Part shown: positions 54,259-63,241 of the stretch, in pieces
Position numbering within the stretch: position 1 is the stretch's first letter
Layout: the number at the start of each line of letters is the position of its first letter
Origin: an uncultured bacterium
GTDB taxonomy: Bacteria > Acidobacteriota > Aminicenantia > Aminicenantales > Saccharicenantaceae
Direction of reading: 5' to 3'
DNA length: 64,000 bases
NCBI GenBank assembly: GCA_937920515.1
Contig: CALEUG010000020.1
Coordinates: 1 to 64,000, forward strand
Notes under the pieces: generated by a model
Databases searched by the model: none
The model's input: the letters and a program-made list of their open reading frames with translations, nothing else
Told to the model about the DNA's origin: nothing
Made by a program: the position numbers and the translations under genes

Positions 54259-55553
54259 GCTTCTGGCCTTTCTGGCCTCGCCTGGAGCACAGTTAGGGTT
54301 TCGATGTGGGGTGTCCTGGGAAAAAAATCGAAGCCGGTTATTTCCAGGAGCTCGTAGCCGGGTAGAAATTTTTTGAGGTCCCTGGCCAGGGTGGTTGGGT
54401 TGCAGGACAGGTAGAAGATTAAGCCAGCGGGCCGGGTCGTCAGGGCTTCTACCAGCTCTTCGGCCATTCCCCGGCGGGGCGGGTCGATGACCAGAGCCCC
54501 GGCCCTGAATTCAAGGATGTCTTCAATCCAGTCTTCGCTCCTTCCCTCGGCCAGGGCCAGGTGCTGAACGCGGTTGAGGCGCATGTTCTTTTTGAGAAAA
54601 AAGATGTTGCCCGGGTCCGATTCTATGGCCAGGATTTCTGAGGCCGAACCGGCCAGCAGCAGTCCGAAAGTCCCCAGGCCGGCATAGAGATCAATGAGCT
54701 TGACCGGGGCCCGGGGTTCAAGGTGTTTCCGTATCCTGTCCACCACCTTTTCCAGCATCGGCGGGTTAACCTGGAAAAAGCTTCCGGCCCCGTAGCGAAA
54801 AACGGTCTGGCCGATTTTCTCTTCGAGATAGTCGCGCCCGTAAAGCTTGAGGAATATTCTGCGCCGTCCCTCCAGTACTACCCCGACCACCCCGGCCAGG
54901 GGAGAATCAACGGCCAGAGCCGGTATCCAGAGTTCGGCTGCCCTTTCCAGGCTGTCCTGGTCTTCGGATTCGAGCACCAGGAGAAGTTGGCCGGTCCAGA
55001 AACTCTCCCTGATTTCAAGGTGGCTGATGGCCGGCAATGGTTCACCTTTGAGCAACACCTGGAAAAGCGATATTACCCGGTTAACCCGGTCGCTGACCAG
55101 GTGGCAGCTGTCAACCGGCAGAAAGCTGACCATCGAACCCGGCTCGTGGTAAGCCAGGCAGGGTGGCTGAGATTGCCAGTTAAACCGCAACCGGATTTTA
55201 TTGCGGTAGCCGAGAATCGCCGGGGACGGAACGAACTCTATGTTTTCCAGGTTGAAACCCGGAAGACGGGAAAATATTTCCAGAAGCTGGCCCTGTTTGG
55301 TTTTAAGTTCCAGCTCGTAGCTCATCACCTGATATGGCGAGCAGGCCGAATAATGATTGCAGGCGGGAGTCTGCCTCAGGGGAGAGGCTTCTAAGACCCG
55401 GAGGGTCCGGGCCTCGGCGTAATTCTTTTTGTCTTTTAAAATTTCGACTTCAACCAGTTCCCCGGGCAAGCCCTCGTCGGTGAAGACAATTTTGCCCGCG
55501 GCTTTGGCCAGGGCCCGGCCGGGATAGACTATTTTCTCTACTCTTAGCTGCAT
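54252..55553 (-). CDS. rlmD: 23S rRNA (uracil-5-)-methyltransferase, RlmD/TrmA family
   Basis: The 433-residue SAM-dependent RNA methyltransferase has a TRAM domain at residues 1-60 (GKIVFTDEGLPGELVEVEI), the SAM site DLYAGLGTFGLLLA, and the catalytic cysteine in YLSCNPTTLARDL after DPPRRGM. The usual cysteine cluster (CxxxxxCxxC) is incomplete: CNHYSACSPY lacks the third cysteine, so the 4Fe-4S cluster may be lost. The target is most likely U1939 of 23S rRNA, but U747 or a tRNA site is possible. AAAGGAG precedes the ATG. Confidence 0.87.
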   Translation of the reverse strand: MQLRVEKIVYPGRALAKAAGKIVFTDEGLPGELVEVEILKDKKNYAEARTLRVLEASPLRQTPACNHYSACSPYQVMSYELELKTKQGQLLEIFSRLPGFNLENIEFVPSPAILGYRNKIRLRFNWQSQPPCLAYHEPGSMVSFLPVDSCHLVSDRVNRVISLFQVLLKGEPLPAISHLEIRESFWTGQLLLVLESEDQDSLERAAELWIPALAVDSPLAGVVGVVLEGRRRIFLKLYGRDYLEEKIGQTVFRYGAGSFFQVNPPMLEKVVDRIRKHLEPRAPVKLIDLYAGLGTFGLLLAGSASEILAIESDPGNIFFLKKNMRLNRVQHLALAEGRSEDWIEDILEFRAGALVIDPPRRGMAEELVEALTTRPAGLIFYLSCNPTTLARDLKKFLPGYELLEITGFDFFPRTPHIETLTVLQARPERPEAH

Positions 55554-55654
55554 GTCTCCTTTGTAAACGCCGGCCGGCGATTTGTCAAGCCATCCTCCCC
55601 ATCCTTATCTACCACACTTTTGGCTGAAGAGCCGCCAACCGCTTTCAGACGTCT

Positions 55655-55855
55655 TTATTTAGTTAGGCTGTTAAGCATCCTGGCCGGAAGGGTCAGTATG
55701 GCCTTCAGCAGGTCAAAAGCCGCCGAAACGGTTAAACCCACCAGCCGGAAGGGCAGGGACAGGAGCCAGACCAGTGGATAGAGAATCAGGGCCAGCAAGG
55801 CCAGCGGCCAGCAGAGGATAAAGAGAATCAACCACAGCAGAAATTTTATCATCAT
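55655..55855 (-). CDS. Small hydrophobic membrane protein
   Basis: The 66-residue protein consists mainly of two hydrophobic segments (FLLWLILFILCWPLALLALI, YPLVWLLSLPFRLVGLTVSA) and a short amphipathic tail. It sits between two leftward genes with a 79-base gap to AddB. Proteins of this kind are common and uncharacterised. Coding potential is supported by the coherent membrane pattern. Confidence 0.6.
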   Translation of the reverse strand: MMIKFLLWLILFILCWPLALLALILYPLVWLLSLPFRLVGLTVSAAFDLLKAILTLPARMLNSLTK

Positions 55856-55937
55856 TTACACCTTTTCAACCTTTATCAGTCTCATGCTATTGGATACGAA
55901 AAATCGGAAAAAAAGATCACCGCCCTGAACTTTTTTG

Positions 55938-58886
55938 TTACTGTCCGCAGAAATCCACAAAAGCGCACCTCTGGCACTGGCTGTTCTCCAGGCCGTCGGG
56001 GGTGAAGGGGATGTCCGGGTCGATTATCTCCAGAAGCAGCCGGTCAATAATATCTTTAACCAGCAAGAATCTTTTCTTTCTCATTTCCCTGGACGCATCG
56101 GTTTCGCTGAGGGGAAAGATCGTGGATTCCTTCTTATCCTTTTCCGATTTGCCGGTGGCCTTTTCCGCCAGGGGAGAATATTCTATGGTCAGGTCGAGAT
56201 GATTCCGGCCCAGCAGAAGCAGGCCTGAATAGATGTCCTCCGGCGGGACCCGAAACTCACTGGAAGCCAGGAGCTGGTAGAAGGGGAGCTGCAGGCTGCC
56301 GATGGCTCCGGCCCAGGTTGACCTGTCACCGGGTTCCAGCTTCTGGAACTTAATGGCCTGGTATTTTTCGTTAGAGGAAGTCTTGTAATCCAGCAGGCAG
56401 AGGTCTGTCCCGCGTTTTTCCACCCGGTCGATTTTACCTTTAAGCCTGAAGGTTTTCTTTTTAACGGGATAATCCAGCCGGTATTTTTTCTCCAGGCTGA
56501 GGATGACGAGCTTCAGCCCGGCTTCCCTGAGTTTTCCGACCGCCGGCTCCTGGTAATTTTCCAGGAATTCCAGGAGATGCTGCTTGACCTGTTGTTTGGT
56601 CAGGAGAAAAAGTCCTGAATCCGGGTCAGAGAATTTCTGGCTGAAGGTGTGGTCTACAACCTGAACCAGGCGTTCTCCCTCAAGCTCGGCAGGCAGTGGC
56701 CGGTTATGGTAAGCCTGAAAATACTCCTGCAGGATAGAATGAACCAGGGTGCCGAGGTCAGCCCGTTCCAGGGCGTCCGAGAGCTCCTCTCTTTCGGCCA
56801 GCCTGAGAACGTGGGCATAGTAAAACTGAAGCGGGCATTTCAGGTAGGTGTCGAGCTGGGTGGCGGAAATTTCCATTTCCTGAAGCGCCCTGACCATCAT
56901 CCCGGTCTTGACCACGGGCTGGACGGTGGGCAGGTTCAGGTCTATCCGGTAGCTGGCCGACTGGATGTAGCCTGCGGTCTCGAGCGTTCGGTCCTTTTTT
57001 TGTTTTTCCCAGAGGAGCTCCTCCACAAAGCGGCTCTTTTCCTTCTCGCTGTTTTCCACGAAGAAAAGATGGACTTTCCTGGCCCCCGACACCAGCTGGT
57101 GGAAATAGTACCTGTACCTTTTTTCCTGGTCCTGGTAAGTCGGGAGCTGAAGGGCCCGTCGGACCAGCTGCGGCAGGAGGGAGTCCACCTTGCCCGTGCC
57201 CGGAATGACCTCTTCGTTCATGTCCAGCAGGTAAACCTCGTCGAACTGCAGGCAGCGGGTTTCCCAGAAGCCCAGGACCTGGAGCCCGTGAAGCGGTGTG
57301 CCAGGAAAGCTGACCCTGGCCTCGGATATGAGCTGGCGAAATAGGTTAAAGTAGCTGTTGCGCTGCTGGAAGGAATGCCGGGCAATAAGAGATCCCTTCA
57401 GTTTTTCAAACTCCTCAAAAAAGGCTTCGGCGTAAGGCTCGAAGAACAGATGGAGCGGGGCGGTGCTCCGGTTGGCCAGGTAATGGAGCAGCTCAATAAG
57501 TTTGCCGGCAAAATCCTGGAGGCTGTCTACCTGAAGGAAAGGCTCTATGGTCCGCTGGTGAATGGACCTTAAGTGCTTCAGAAACTCCGGGGCTTTCGGG
57601 GTGCCGGCCGTTTCCGAGTATCCATCAAGCTTCTGGCTCAGGTCCCGGTCGGAAGCGATTTCTTCCAGCGACCAGAACAGCCGGCCCTTTTTCTGGCTCA
57701 GGGTTTCCTGGATGGTATGGAAGAGGATCCTGGTCAGCTCGGCGCTTCGCTCCTGGCCCTCAAAGTAGATGTTCTTGGTGTAGGGATGGAGGACAAAGTC
57801 AAGGTAGTAGGGGGCAAAGACCCGGTTTTTCTCGTCGGCTGTCTGGATTAAATTGAACAGGCAGTCAAAAAAGTTGTAAAGCGGGGTCCTGGTCAGCGGA
57901 TAACCCAGGGAAATGTTGTAGACCTCCTCGGGGAAGGCCGAAAGGGTCTGCTGGTGCAGCGGGATTAAGCTCTCCAGAGCCGGCAGGACTATGACCTGTT
58001 TTTCGTTGAGGAGGGCCGGTTTTTTAAGCCTTTCATCCATCAGGTTGTTGAGGATGAACAGCTGACCATGGGAATCGGGACTGAGGTAGAACCCGAGTTC
58101 TGGTTCCTGGCCGTTTTCCGTGTCGCCGCTTATGATTTCAGCCTCTTTAAGGTCAAGGCCCAGCCCCCGGACCATTTCCTCGTGCCCCGGACCCTCGAGG
58201 AGATAGATGGTAGCCCGGTCCGACTCCAGAAGCCTTTTTACCAGCTCCACCTCGCCCCGGTTGAGCAGGAAGAAGCCGGCCAGGATGGTCTGTTCAAAAT
58301 GGTTCAGGTGTTCGGGGGACAGCCTGTCCAGCAAACCTGTCAGGCGGGTGGCCGGGGTGGAAAGTTTTTCTTCGGCCAGGCGCTTATAAAAATTCTCGAA
58401 GAAAAATGACACCTTCTGCAGCCTGTTCCTGGTCTTGTCCGGCAGTTTCTGGCCGGCCAGGGAGTCGATCATCAGGAAATTTTCCCGGGAGACCAGCCCG
58501 ACCTTCAGCTCTTCCAGGTCCTGATAGAGTTTCATTCCCAGGGGAAAAAACTCGTCCAGCGACAGGAAGGATTGCCCGCCCAGAGGTTCGGGATGCCGGC
58601 GATGCAGTTCATAAAGAATGGAAACCGCATCTATCGGCTCGGCCGGCCGGTCGGTGTCCTGGTTTATTTCCAGGTACAGGCTGTCGACCAATTCATCGAA
58701 GGACAGAATGACCGGGGGCAGGAAACTTCTCCCCAGCCTGCGGCCCAGTGCCTTCCGGAGGTAATGGCCGGGACGTTTTTCAGGAAAGACCACCCGGAAG
58801 CGGGTCAGATCCTTTCCGGATTCCAGCAGCCTGGAGGCCAGGAGCTCGGGCAGGTCGTGTCCGGAAGGCACTATGACCAGCGACAT
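55938..58886 (-). CDS. addB: AddB-like subunit of a double-strand-break repair helicase-nuclease
   Basis: The 982-residue protein has a helicase-like N-terminus without a Walker A motif (MSLVIVPSGHDLPELL). Its C-terminal PD-(D/E)XK nuclease reads GKIDRVEKRG and LLDYKTSSNEK. Cys in LKCPLQFYYAHVL and three more in CQRCAFVDFC at the very end complete the AddB-type 4Fe-4S staple. The start codon shares one base with the AddA stop, so the two are coupled. Together they would resect broken ends for recombination. Confidence 0.85.
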   Translation of the reverse strand: MSLVIVPSGHDLPELLASRLLESGKDLTRFRVVFPEKRPGHYLRKALGRRLGRSFLPPVILSFDELVDSLYLEINQDTDRPAEPIDAVSILYELHRRHPEPLGGQSFLSLDEFFPLGMKLYQDLEELKVGLVSRENFLMIDSLAGQKLPDKTRNRLQKVSFFFENFYKRLAEEKLSTPATRLTGLLDRLSPEHLNHFEQTILAGFFLLNRGEVELVKRLLESDRATIYLLEGPGHEEMVRGLGLDLKEAEIISGDTENGQEPELGFYLSPDSHGQLFILNNLMDERLKKPALLNEKQVIVLPALESLIPLHQQTLSAFPEEVYNISLGYPLTRTPLYNFFDCLFNLIQTADEKNRVFAPYYLDFVLHPYTKNIYFEGQERSAELTRILFHTIQETLSQKKGRLFWSLEEIASDRDLSQKLDGYSETAGTPKAPEFLKHLRSIHQRTIEPFLQVDSLQDFAGKLIELLHYLANRSTAPLHLFFEPYAEAFFEEFEKLKGSLIARHSFQQRNSYFNLFRQLISEARVSFPGTPLHGLQVLGFWETRCLQFDEVYLLDMNEEVIPGTGKVDSLLPQLVRRALQLPTYQDQEKRYRYYFHQLVSGARKVHLFFVENSEKEKSRFVEELLWEKQKKDRTLETAGYIQSASYRIDLNLPTVQPVVKTGMMVRALQEMEISATQLDTYLKCPLQFYYAHVLRLAEREELSDALERADLGTLVHSILQEYFQAYHNRPLPAELEGERLVQVVDHTFSQKFSDPDSGLFLLTKQQVKQHLLEFLENYQEPAVGKLREAGLKLVILSLEKKYRLDYPVKKKTFRLKGKIDRVEKRGTDLCLLDYKTSSNEKYQAIKFQKLEPGDRSTWAGAIGSLQLPFYQLLASSEFRVPPEDIYSGLLLLGRNHLDLTIEYSPLAEKATGKSEKDKKESTIFPLSETDASREMRKKRFLLVKDIIDRLLLEIIDPDIPFTPDGLENSQCQRCAFVDFCGQ

Positions 58887-61800
58887 TAAATCATCTCCAC
58901 TTTTTTCAAATCAGGATACATGAGAACTCCGGCCAGTTTTTTGCCGGGGAAAATATCAGACAGCATGGACAGGTATCCTTTAAGCTGTCCGTAATAAAAT
59001 TTCACCAGTTCCGGTTCATCAGCCCGGCCGCTCTTAAAATCAATGACGGTGACGGCTTCAGGGTCCACCACCACCCGGTCGGCCCGGAAAAGCCGGCCCT
59101 GGTTGTCGGCCAGCTCGATTTCCCGGTGGACGGTTCGACCCGGGCTGGGTTTAAACCAGGTGACCACTTCGGGCAGGGCCAGGAAGTCTTGCAAGGTCTT
59201 CTGGATATCCTGCAACTCGGACGGCCTGAAATCTGCCGGCCCGGCCAGGTTCAGGGCTTTGGATATCATGGAGGCCGGGTCTCCTTCGATGTATTCTATC
59301 GAAGCCAGGAGCCGGTGTATAAGTTCTCCGCGCTTTTTCTCGTAATAGTTGAAAGAGGGCCTGGCCACAGCCTCAGGGAATCTTTCGTTATGGATTATCT
59401 TCAGGTCGGCCAGGTTCTGTCCCTGTGCTTCGGCTTCTTTTTTCTTCTCCCATACGGGTGGCCTGCCTGGTGAGGAGGCATCGCGGTGGTCAGACTCAAG
59501 GTCAAGCATGGCTTCCAGCAGGGGAAAGGGGTATTCATTTTTTTTCTTGACGCCAATCACGTAGAGTTCTTCCCTGGCCCTGGTCAGGGCTACGTACAGT
59601 GTATTCAATTTATTGACTCTTTCCCTTTGCCTGTAATTCTCGTAGGTTTCCTTGAGATCCGGGCTGGAAGCGGCTGTCCGGGCATTTAGCTTCAGCACCG
59701 CAACCGGCCGGGGGCCTCCCCCGGCCGGGGTCGACCGCCCCGGTATTTCTTCCAGATAAAAATCCTCGCCTTTCATCTGCTCTCCGTACAGAAGCAGAAT
59801 CACCACCGGGAACCCGAGCCCCTTGGCTTTATGAATGGTCATAATCTTAATGGCATCAATGTTTTCCGGCACATCTATGGTCCAGACGTTCTTATCATCA
59901 AGAGCCTCGGCCGAAAACTTTATGAAATCGCGCAGGTTGCTCTTGCCCTGCCCCTCAAAGTTCTTGATGACCTCCAGCAGCTTGACCAGGGAGCCTGTTT
60001 CCCCGGGGAAGAGGTCCAGCGGCTTAAAAACTCCGTAAATCTGGCTGACCAGGTCGTACAGGGGAAGGTAGCCGGTGGTCCTGAAAAAATTTTCAAAGTA
60101 ACGGCTCCAGATGTCGGGCCACTTCTTCCGGAAAAAAGTGTAGAGTGGAGCCTGGCCGGACAGCCTGTTGCTCAGGATGAATTCTCTGATGGTTTCGATT
60201 TTTAATGAGAGACCGTCTTTCTGGAGCCTTTGCTGGAAGAGCTGTCCGCAAAGAAAAACCGAAAAGTTTAAGTCGTCCAGGGGGTAATCCAGGAATTGCA
60301 GAAAGGCCAGGATTTCCCTTATTATCGGCCTGCTCCTGATATCCAGGGCCGAGTAGGGAATGAAGGGAATACCCTTCTCGTTGAGCCAGGCGGCGACTTC
60401 TTTGACCGTCTTGTTTTCGTAGGCCAGGATGGCGATATCAGAATAATTATAGCCGCGCTCCAGAAGTTCCCGGATAAGATTCTGAACTTCGGTCTTTTCC
60501 GGAAAGTCCGGCTCCTCGCCGTTTTCTTCTCCAGCTCCGTTTTCCGGTTTATGGCCGCCCTTTTTATTTTTATCAGTTTTTCCTACCAGTTTAAATCCGG
60601 CGTACCCCGGGGCTGATTTATCCAGAACTGCCGGCTGGCAGTCAAAAGCGTCGAGGAGGCTCTGAGCGGCGGCCTCTTTCCATTCCATGATTTCAGCGGG
60701 TAGCTTTTTGATCCCGTCGGGAAATATTTTCTTCACCCATTCCAGAAGCTTCCTTTTGCTGCGCCAGTTATGCCGGAGCTCGGCTATCCTGGGACGGACC
60801 GGGGCAAAACCGTCCCGGCCCTTCATCAGGTTGACCATTATCTGATAGTCCGCTTCGCGAAACCCGTAGATGGCCTGCTTGGTGTCACCTACTATGAACA
60901 GGCTGCCGCCCTGGGCCAGGGCGTTTTCTATCAATGGATATAGATTCTGCCATTGCAGGGGGGAGGTGTCCTGGAATTCGTCAATCAAATAATGATAGAT
61001 CTCAGTGCCCAGGCTGAAATAGATGTCGGGAACAATTCCTGTCTCCAGATAACGGGCCAGCCGGCTGTGAACATCTTCCAGGAAAACGATCCCCCTTTCC
61101 TTCCTGGTACGTTCGAGAACATCCAGAAACAGGTTATAAATTTTGAGATGCGGCTGGTAGAAAATGCGGGCCTGGATTTCCCCGTATTTATCCGTAATGT
61201 CTTTCAATTTTTGCAGTTCCCGGACGAGCTGGTCGGGCAGTGCCACATCCTTGCTTGTCAGAATTCCAAAATCATAACCGACCCAGTCGCCAGGTCGGTT
61301 CCTGGCCAAATATTTCAGAAGCTTTGAGTTGGCCCGGCAGCCACCCCACTCACTCACCAGCTTGCCGACCTTTTCCCGGGTAACCTGGAATTTTCTTTCC
61401 AGCCTGGCCAGTTCATTTCGAATTTCGGACAGGTCCAGCTGGACGGGCTGGCGGTTGGCCCCGGCCAGTTTTCTGTGCAGGTTGATGAAAACAGTTTCCA
61501 GTTCGCTGGCCGGGTCCCAGGCGAAAGCGTTTAACGGACCGCGCATTTCTTTGAGGTGCCGGCAGACCTCAAGGAAATGTTCGAATTCAGACGAACCGGG
61601 ATGGATATTATCCAGGAGGCGGGAAAAGGCGTAAGAAATGACCGGCCTGGAATCTATGGTTATTTCCACATCCGGGCTGACTCCCAGTTCAACCGCAGCC
61701 GCCTTGAAGACGCTGGACATGAAACTATCTATGGTGGTTACCTGGAAATCGCTGTAATTCCTCAGAATCCGGTTCAGGACTTCTTCGGCCCGGGACTGGA

Positions 61801-62113
61801 GCCGGTCCTGGTCGATGCTGACCAGGCTCCTGATTTCTTCCAGGTCGTGGTCTGACCGGCTGCCGGCAGACAGGAAATAGCATTTTTTCAGCCACCCGAT
61901 TATTCTTTCTTTCATTTCCTTGGTGGCATTTCTGGTGAAGGTGATGGCCAGAATCTGGTCGGGGTCATTGTGCTTGATGTGCGGGGAGAGCAGAAACTGG
62001 GTGAAGCGGAGGGTCAGGGCCCGGGTTTTCCCGGTGCCGGCCGAGGCTTTAAGGATAACAAATTCAGGGAAGCTGATTTCCCTGTCTCTGGATAAGATTT
62101 CTTCCTTCTGCAT
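58886..62113 (-). CDS. addA: AddA-like UvrD-family helicase-nuclease
   Basis: The 1075-residue superfamily 1A helicase-nuclease has Walker A LKASAGTGKTRALTLRF, motif II YHYLIDEFQDTSPLQ, motif III VGDTKQAIYGFREADY, motif V IMTIHKAKGLGFPVVIL and motif VI TLYVALTRAREELYV. The C-terminal PD-(D/E)XK nuclease is at FRADRVVVD, TVIDFKSG and YYGQLKGY. This is the motor half of an AddAB complex that unwinds and cuts double-strand ends. It precedes AddB in the operon. No RecC or RecD is nearby. Confidence 0.88.
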   Translation of the reverse strand: MQKEEILSRDREISFPEFVILKASAGTGKTRALTLRFTQFLLSPHIKHNDPDQILAITFTRNATKEMKERIIGWLKKCYFLSAGSRSDHDLEEIRSLVSIDQDRLQSRAEEVLNRILRNYSDFQVTTIDSFMSSVFKAAAVELGVSPDVEITIDSRPVISYAFSRLLDNIHPGSSEFEHFLEVCRHLKEMRGPLNAFAWDPASELETVFINLHRKLAGANRQPVQLDLSEIRNELARLERKFQVTREKVGKLVSEWGGCRANSKLLKYLARNRPGDWVGYDFGILTSKDVALPDQLVRELQKLKDITDKYGEIQARIFYQPHLKIYNLFLDVLERTRKERGIVFLEDVHSRLARYLETGIVPDIYFSLGTEIYHYLIDEFQDTSPLQWQNLYPLIENALAQGGSLFIVGDTKQAIYGFREADYQIMVNLMKGRDGFAPVRPRIAELRHNWRSKRKLLEWVKKIFPDGIKKLPAEIMEWKEAAAQSLLDAFDCQPAVLDKSAPGYAGFKLVGKTDKNKKGGHKPENGAGEENGEEPDFPEKTEVQNLIRELLERGYNYSDIAILAYENKTVKEVAAWLNEKGIPFIPYSALDIRSRPIIREILAFLQFLDYPLDDLNFSVFLCGQLFQQRLQKDGLSLKIETIREFILSNRLSGQAPLYTFFRKKWPDIWSRYFENFFRTTGYLPLYDLVSQIYGVFKPLDLFPGETGSLVKLLEVIKNFEGQGKSNLRDFIKFSAEALDDKNVWTIDVPENIDAIKIMTIHKAKGLGFPVVILLLYGEQMKGEDFYLEEIPGRSTPAGGGPRPVAVLKLNARTAASSPDLKETYENYRQRERVNKLNTLYVALTRAREELYVIGVKKKNEYPFPLLEAMLDLESDHRDASSPGRPPVWEKKKEAEAQGQNLADLKIIHNERFPEAVARPSFNYYEKKRGELIHRLLASIEYIEGDPASMISKALNLAGPADFRPSELQDIQKTLQDFLALPEVVTWFKPSPGRTVHREIELADNQGRLFRADRVVVDPEAVTVIDFKSGRADEPELVKFYYGQLKGYLSMLSDIFPGKKLAGVLMYPDLKKVEMI

Positions 62114-62179
62114 CTTCCGATATTTTACTCAAAAAAGCGGCTGAGGCAAGACCTTTCGGGACTGGCTGGTAAACCTGGC

Positions 62180-62809
62180 TTATTTACCGGTCAGAACCTT
62201 GAAAAAGGTAAACAGGGAGAAGCAGACCAGCATGAGGCCCAGGGCCAGGAGCAATTTCTTGAAAGTATTTTCCTGAATTTTTGCCTGGTAATGGGAAACG
62301 ATCCGCACCAGGAAGAAGTACCAGACCATCGCTCCCAGGCCGCAGGACAGGGCGAAGAAAACCGCTGGCCATAAGCCTTCTCGCAGCAGGCCATGGGCGG
62401 TGACGAAACCGGCCACGGCAATCCAGAAGGCATACAGAGAAGGATTTGAAATGTAGAGAAGAAAAACTCCCAGCAGGGGTCTCGGGCTCTTGATTATGAC
62501 CGCGTCTTTTTCCCGGACCCGGAACCTGAAGGTCCTGGCATCATGAAACAGCTTGAGCCCGAGTAACATCAAAACGGCCCCGGCTGAGATTTTTAGCCAG
62601 AAGCTGTTGCTTTCGAGAGCCACGGGAATATGAAAGAAGCCTATCAGAGCTACGAGGCAGTAAAAAAGGTCCAGGAAGGCGGTGGTCAAACCGGCCAGCA
62701 TTCCGTGGAAGAAATCCCTTTTCAGGGTCTGGGAAATAATATAGATGTTAACCGGGCCGACGGGGACTGCTGCCAGAAAACCTATCAGGAAACCGATCAG
62801 GATAAACAT
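62180..62809 (-). CDS. LysE-family translocator
   Basis: The 209-residue, six-helix exporter of the LysE/RhtB type begins FLIGFLIGFLAAVPVGPVNIYI, the family's signature, with the PxGPxN motif. SNPSLYAFWIAV in the third or fourth helix is also typical. It probably exports an amino acid or a similar small compound; the substrate is unknown. It is a single gene on the minus strand. Confidence 0.85.
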   Translation of the reverse strand: MFILIGFLIGFLAAVPVGPVNIYIISQTLKRDFFHGMLAGLTTAFLDLFYCLVALIGFFHIPVALESNSFWLKISAGAVLMLLGLKLFHDARTFRFRVREKDAVIIKSPRPLLGVFLLYISNPSLYAFWIAVAGFVTAHGLLREGLWPAVFFALSCGLGAMVWYFFLVRIVSHYQAKIQENTFKKLLLALGLMLVCFSLFTFFKVLTGK

Positions 62810-62976
62810 CCAATTACCTGGATCGTAAAATAGGCTAATAAAATACCTGAAAAAGGGGAGTCATTCAAGAGAAATAACTCAGAACAGGGCCTTTTTTTGA
62901 TTTCCGTCCTGGTCGGTTCCCTTATCCAGGTGAGGCAGTTGAGGTTCTGGCCAGGTTGCTATGTAATCCGGGATTG

Positions 62977-63216
62977 CTACATCTTGGGAATGGTTGTATC
63001 GGTGGATTCTTCTTCCAGGTCGCTTTCGATACCGAGCAACTTGGCGATACCTTCGTAGACCATCTTCAGAGACTTTTTCTGTTCCTGGAGCTGGGCCAGG
63101 GTCTGCCTGACTCTCTGCAGCTCCTTCTCCACCTCGCCGTCGATGGCTGCCAGTTGAGCCCGAACATCCTCCAGAGTCTTTTTGTAAAGTTCTTCTTGCT
63201 CCTTGGAGATGCTCAT
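62977..63216 (-). CDS. Small coiled-coil protein
   Basis: The 79-residue protein is nearly all charged helix (LYKKTLEDVRAQLAAIDGEV, VRQTLAQLQEQKKSLKMVY), predicted as a coiled coil, with a short acidic tail. AAAGGAGT lies before the ATG. It lies 25 bases downstream of the TonB-like gene on the same strand, so both may be one operon. No function can be assigned. Confidence 0.65.
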   Translation of the reverse strand: MSISKEQEELYKKTLEDVRAQLAAIDGEVEKELQRVRQTLAQLQEQKKSLKMVYEGIAKLLGIESDLEEESTDTTIPKM

Positions 63217-63241
63217 CTTCTTGACTCCTTTTAAACCCTCT

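Noticed and set aside
55565-55590. TTGACA-17-TACAAA as promoter for the RlmD-like gene
   Set aside because: The -10 would overlap the ribosome site and put the start at the ATG; a leaderless message with an intact AAAGGAG makes no sense.
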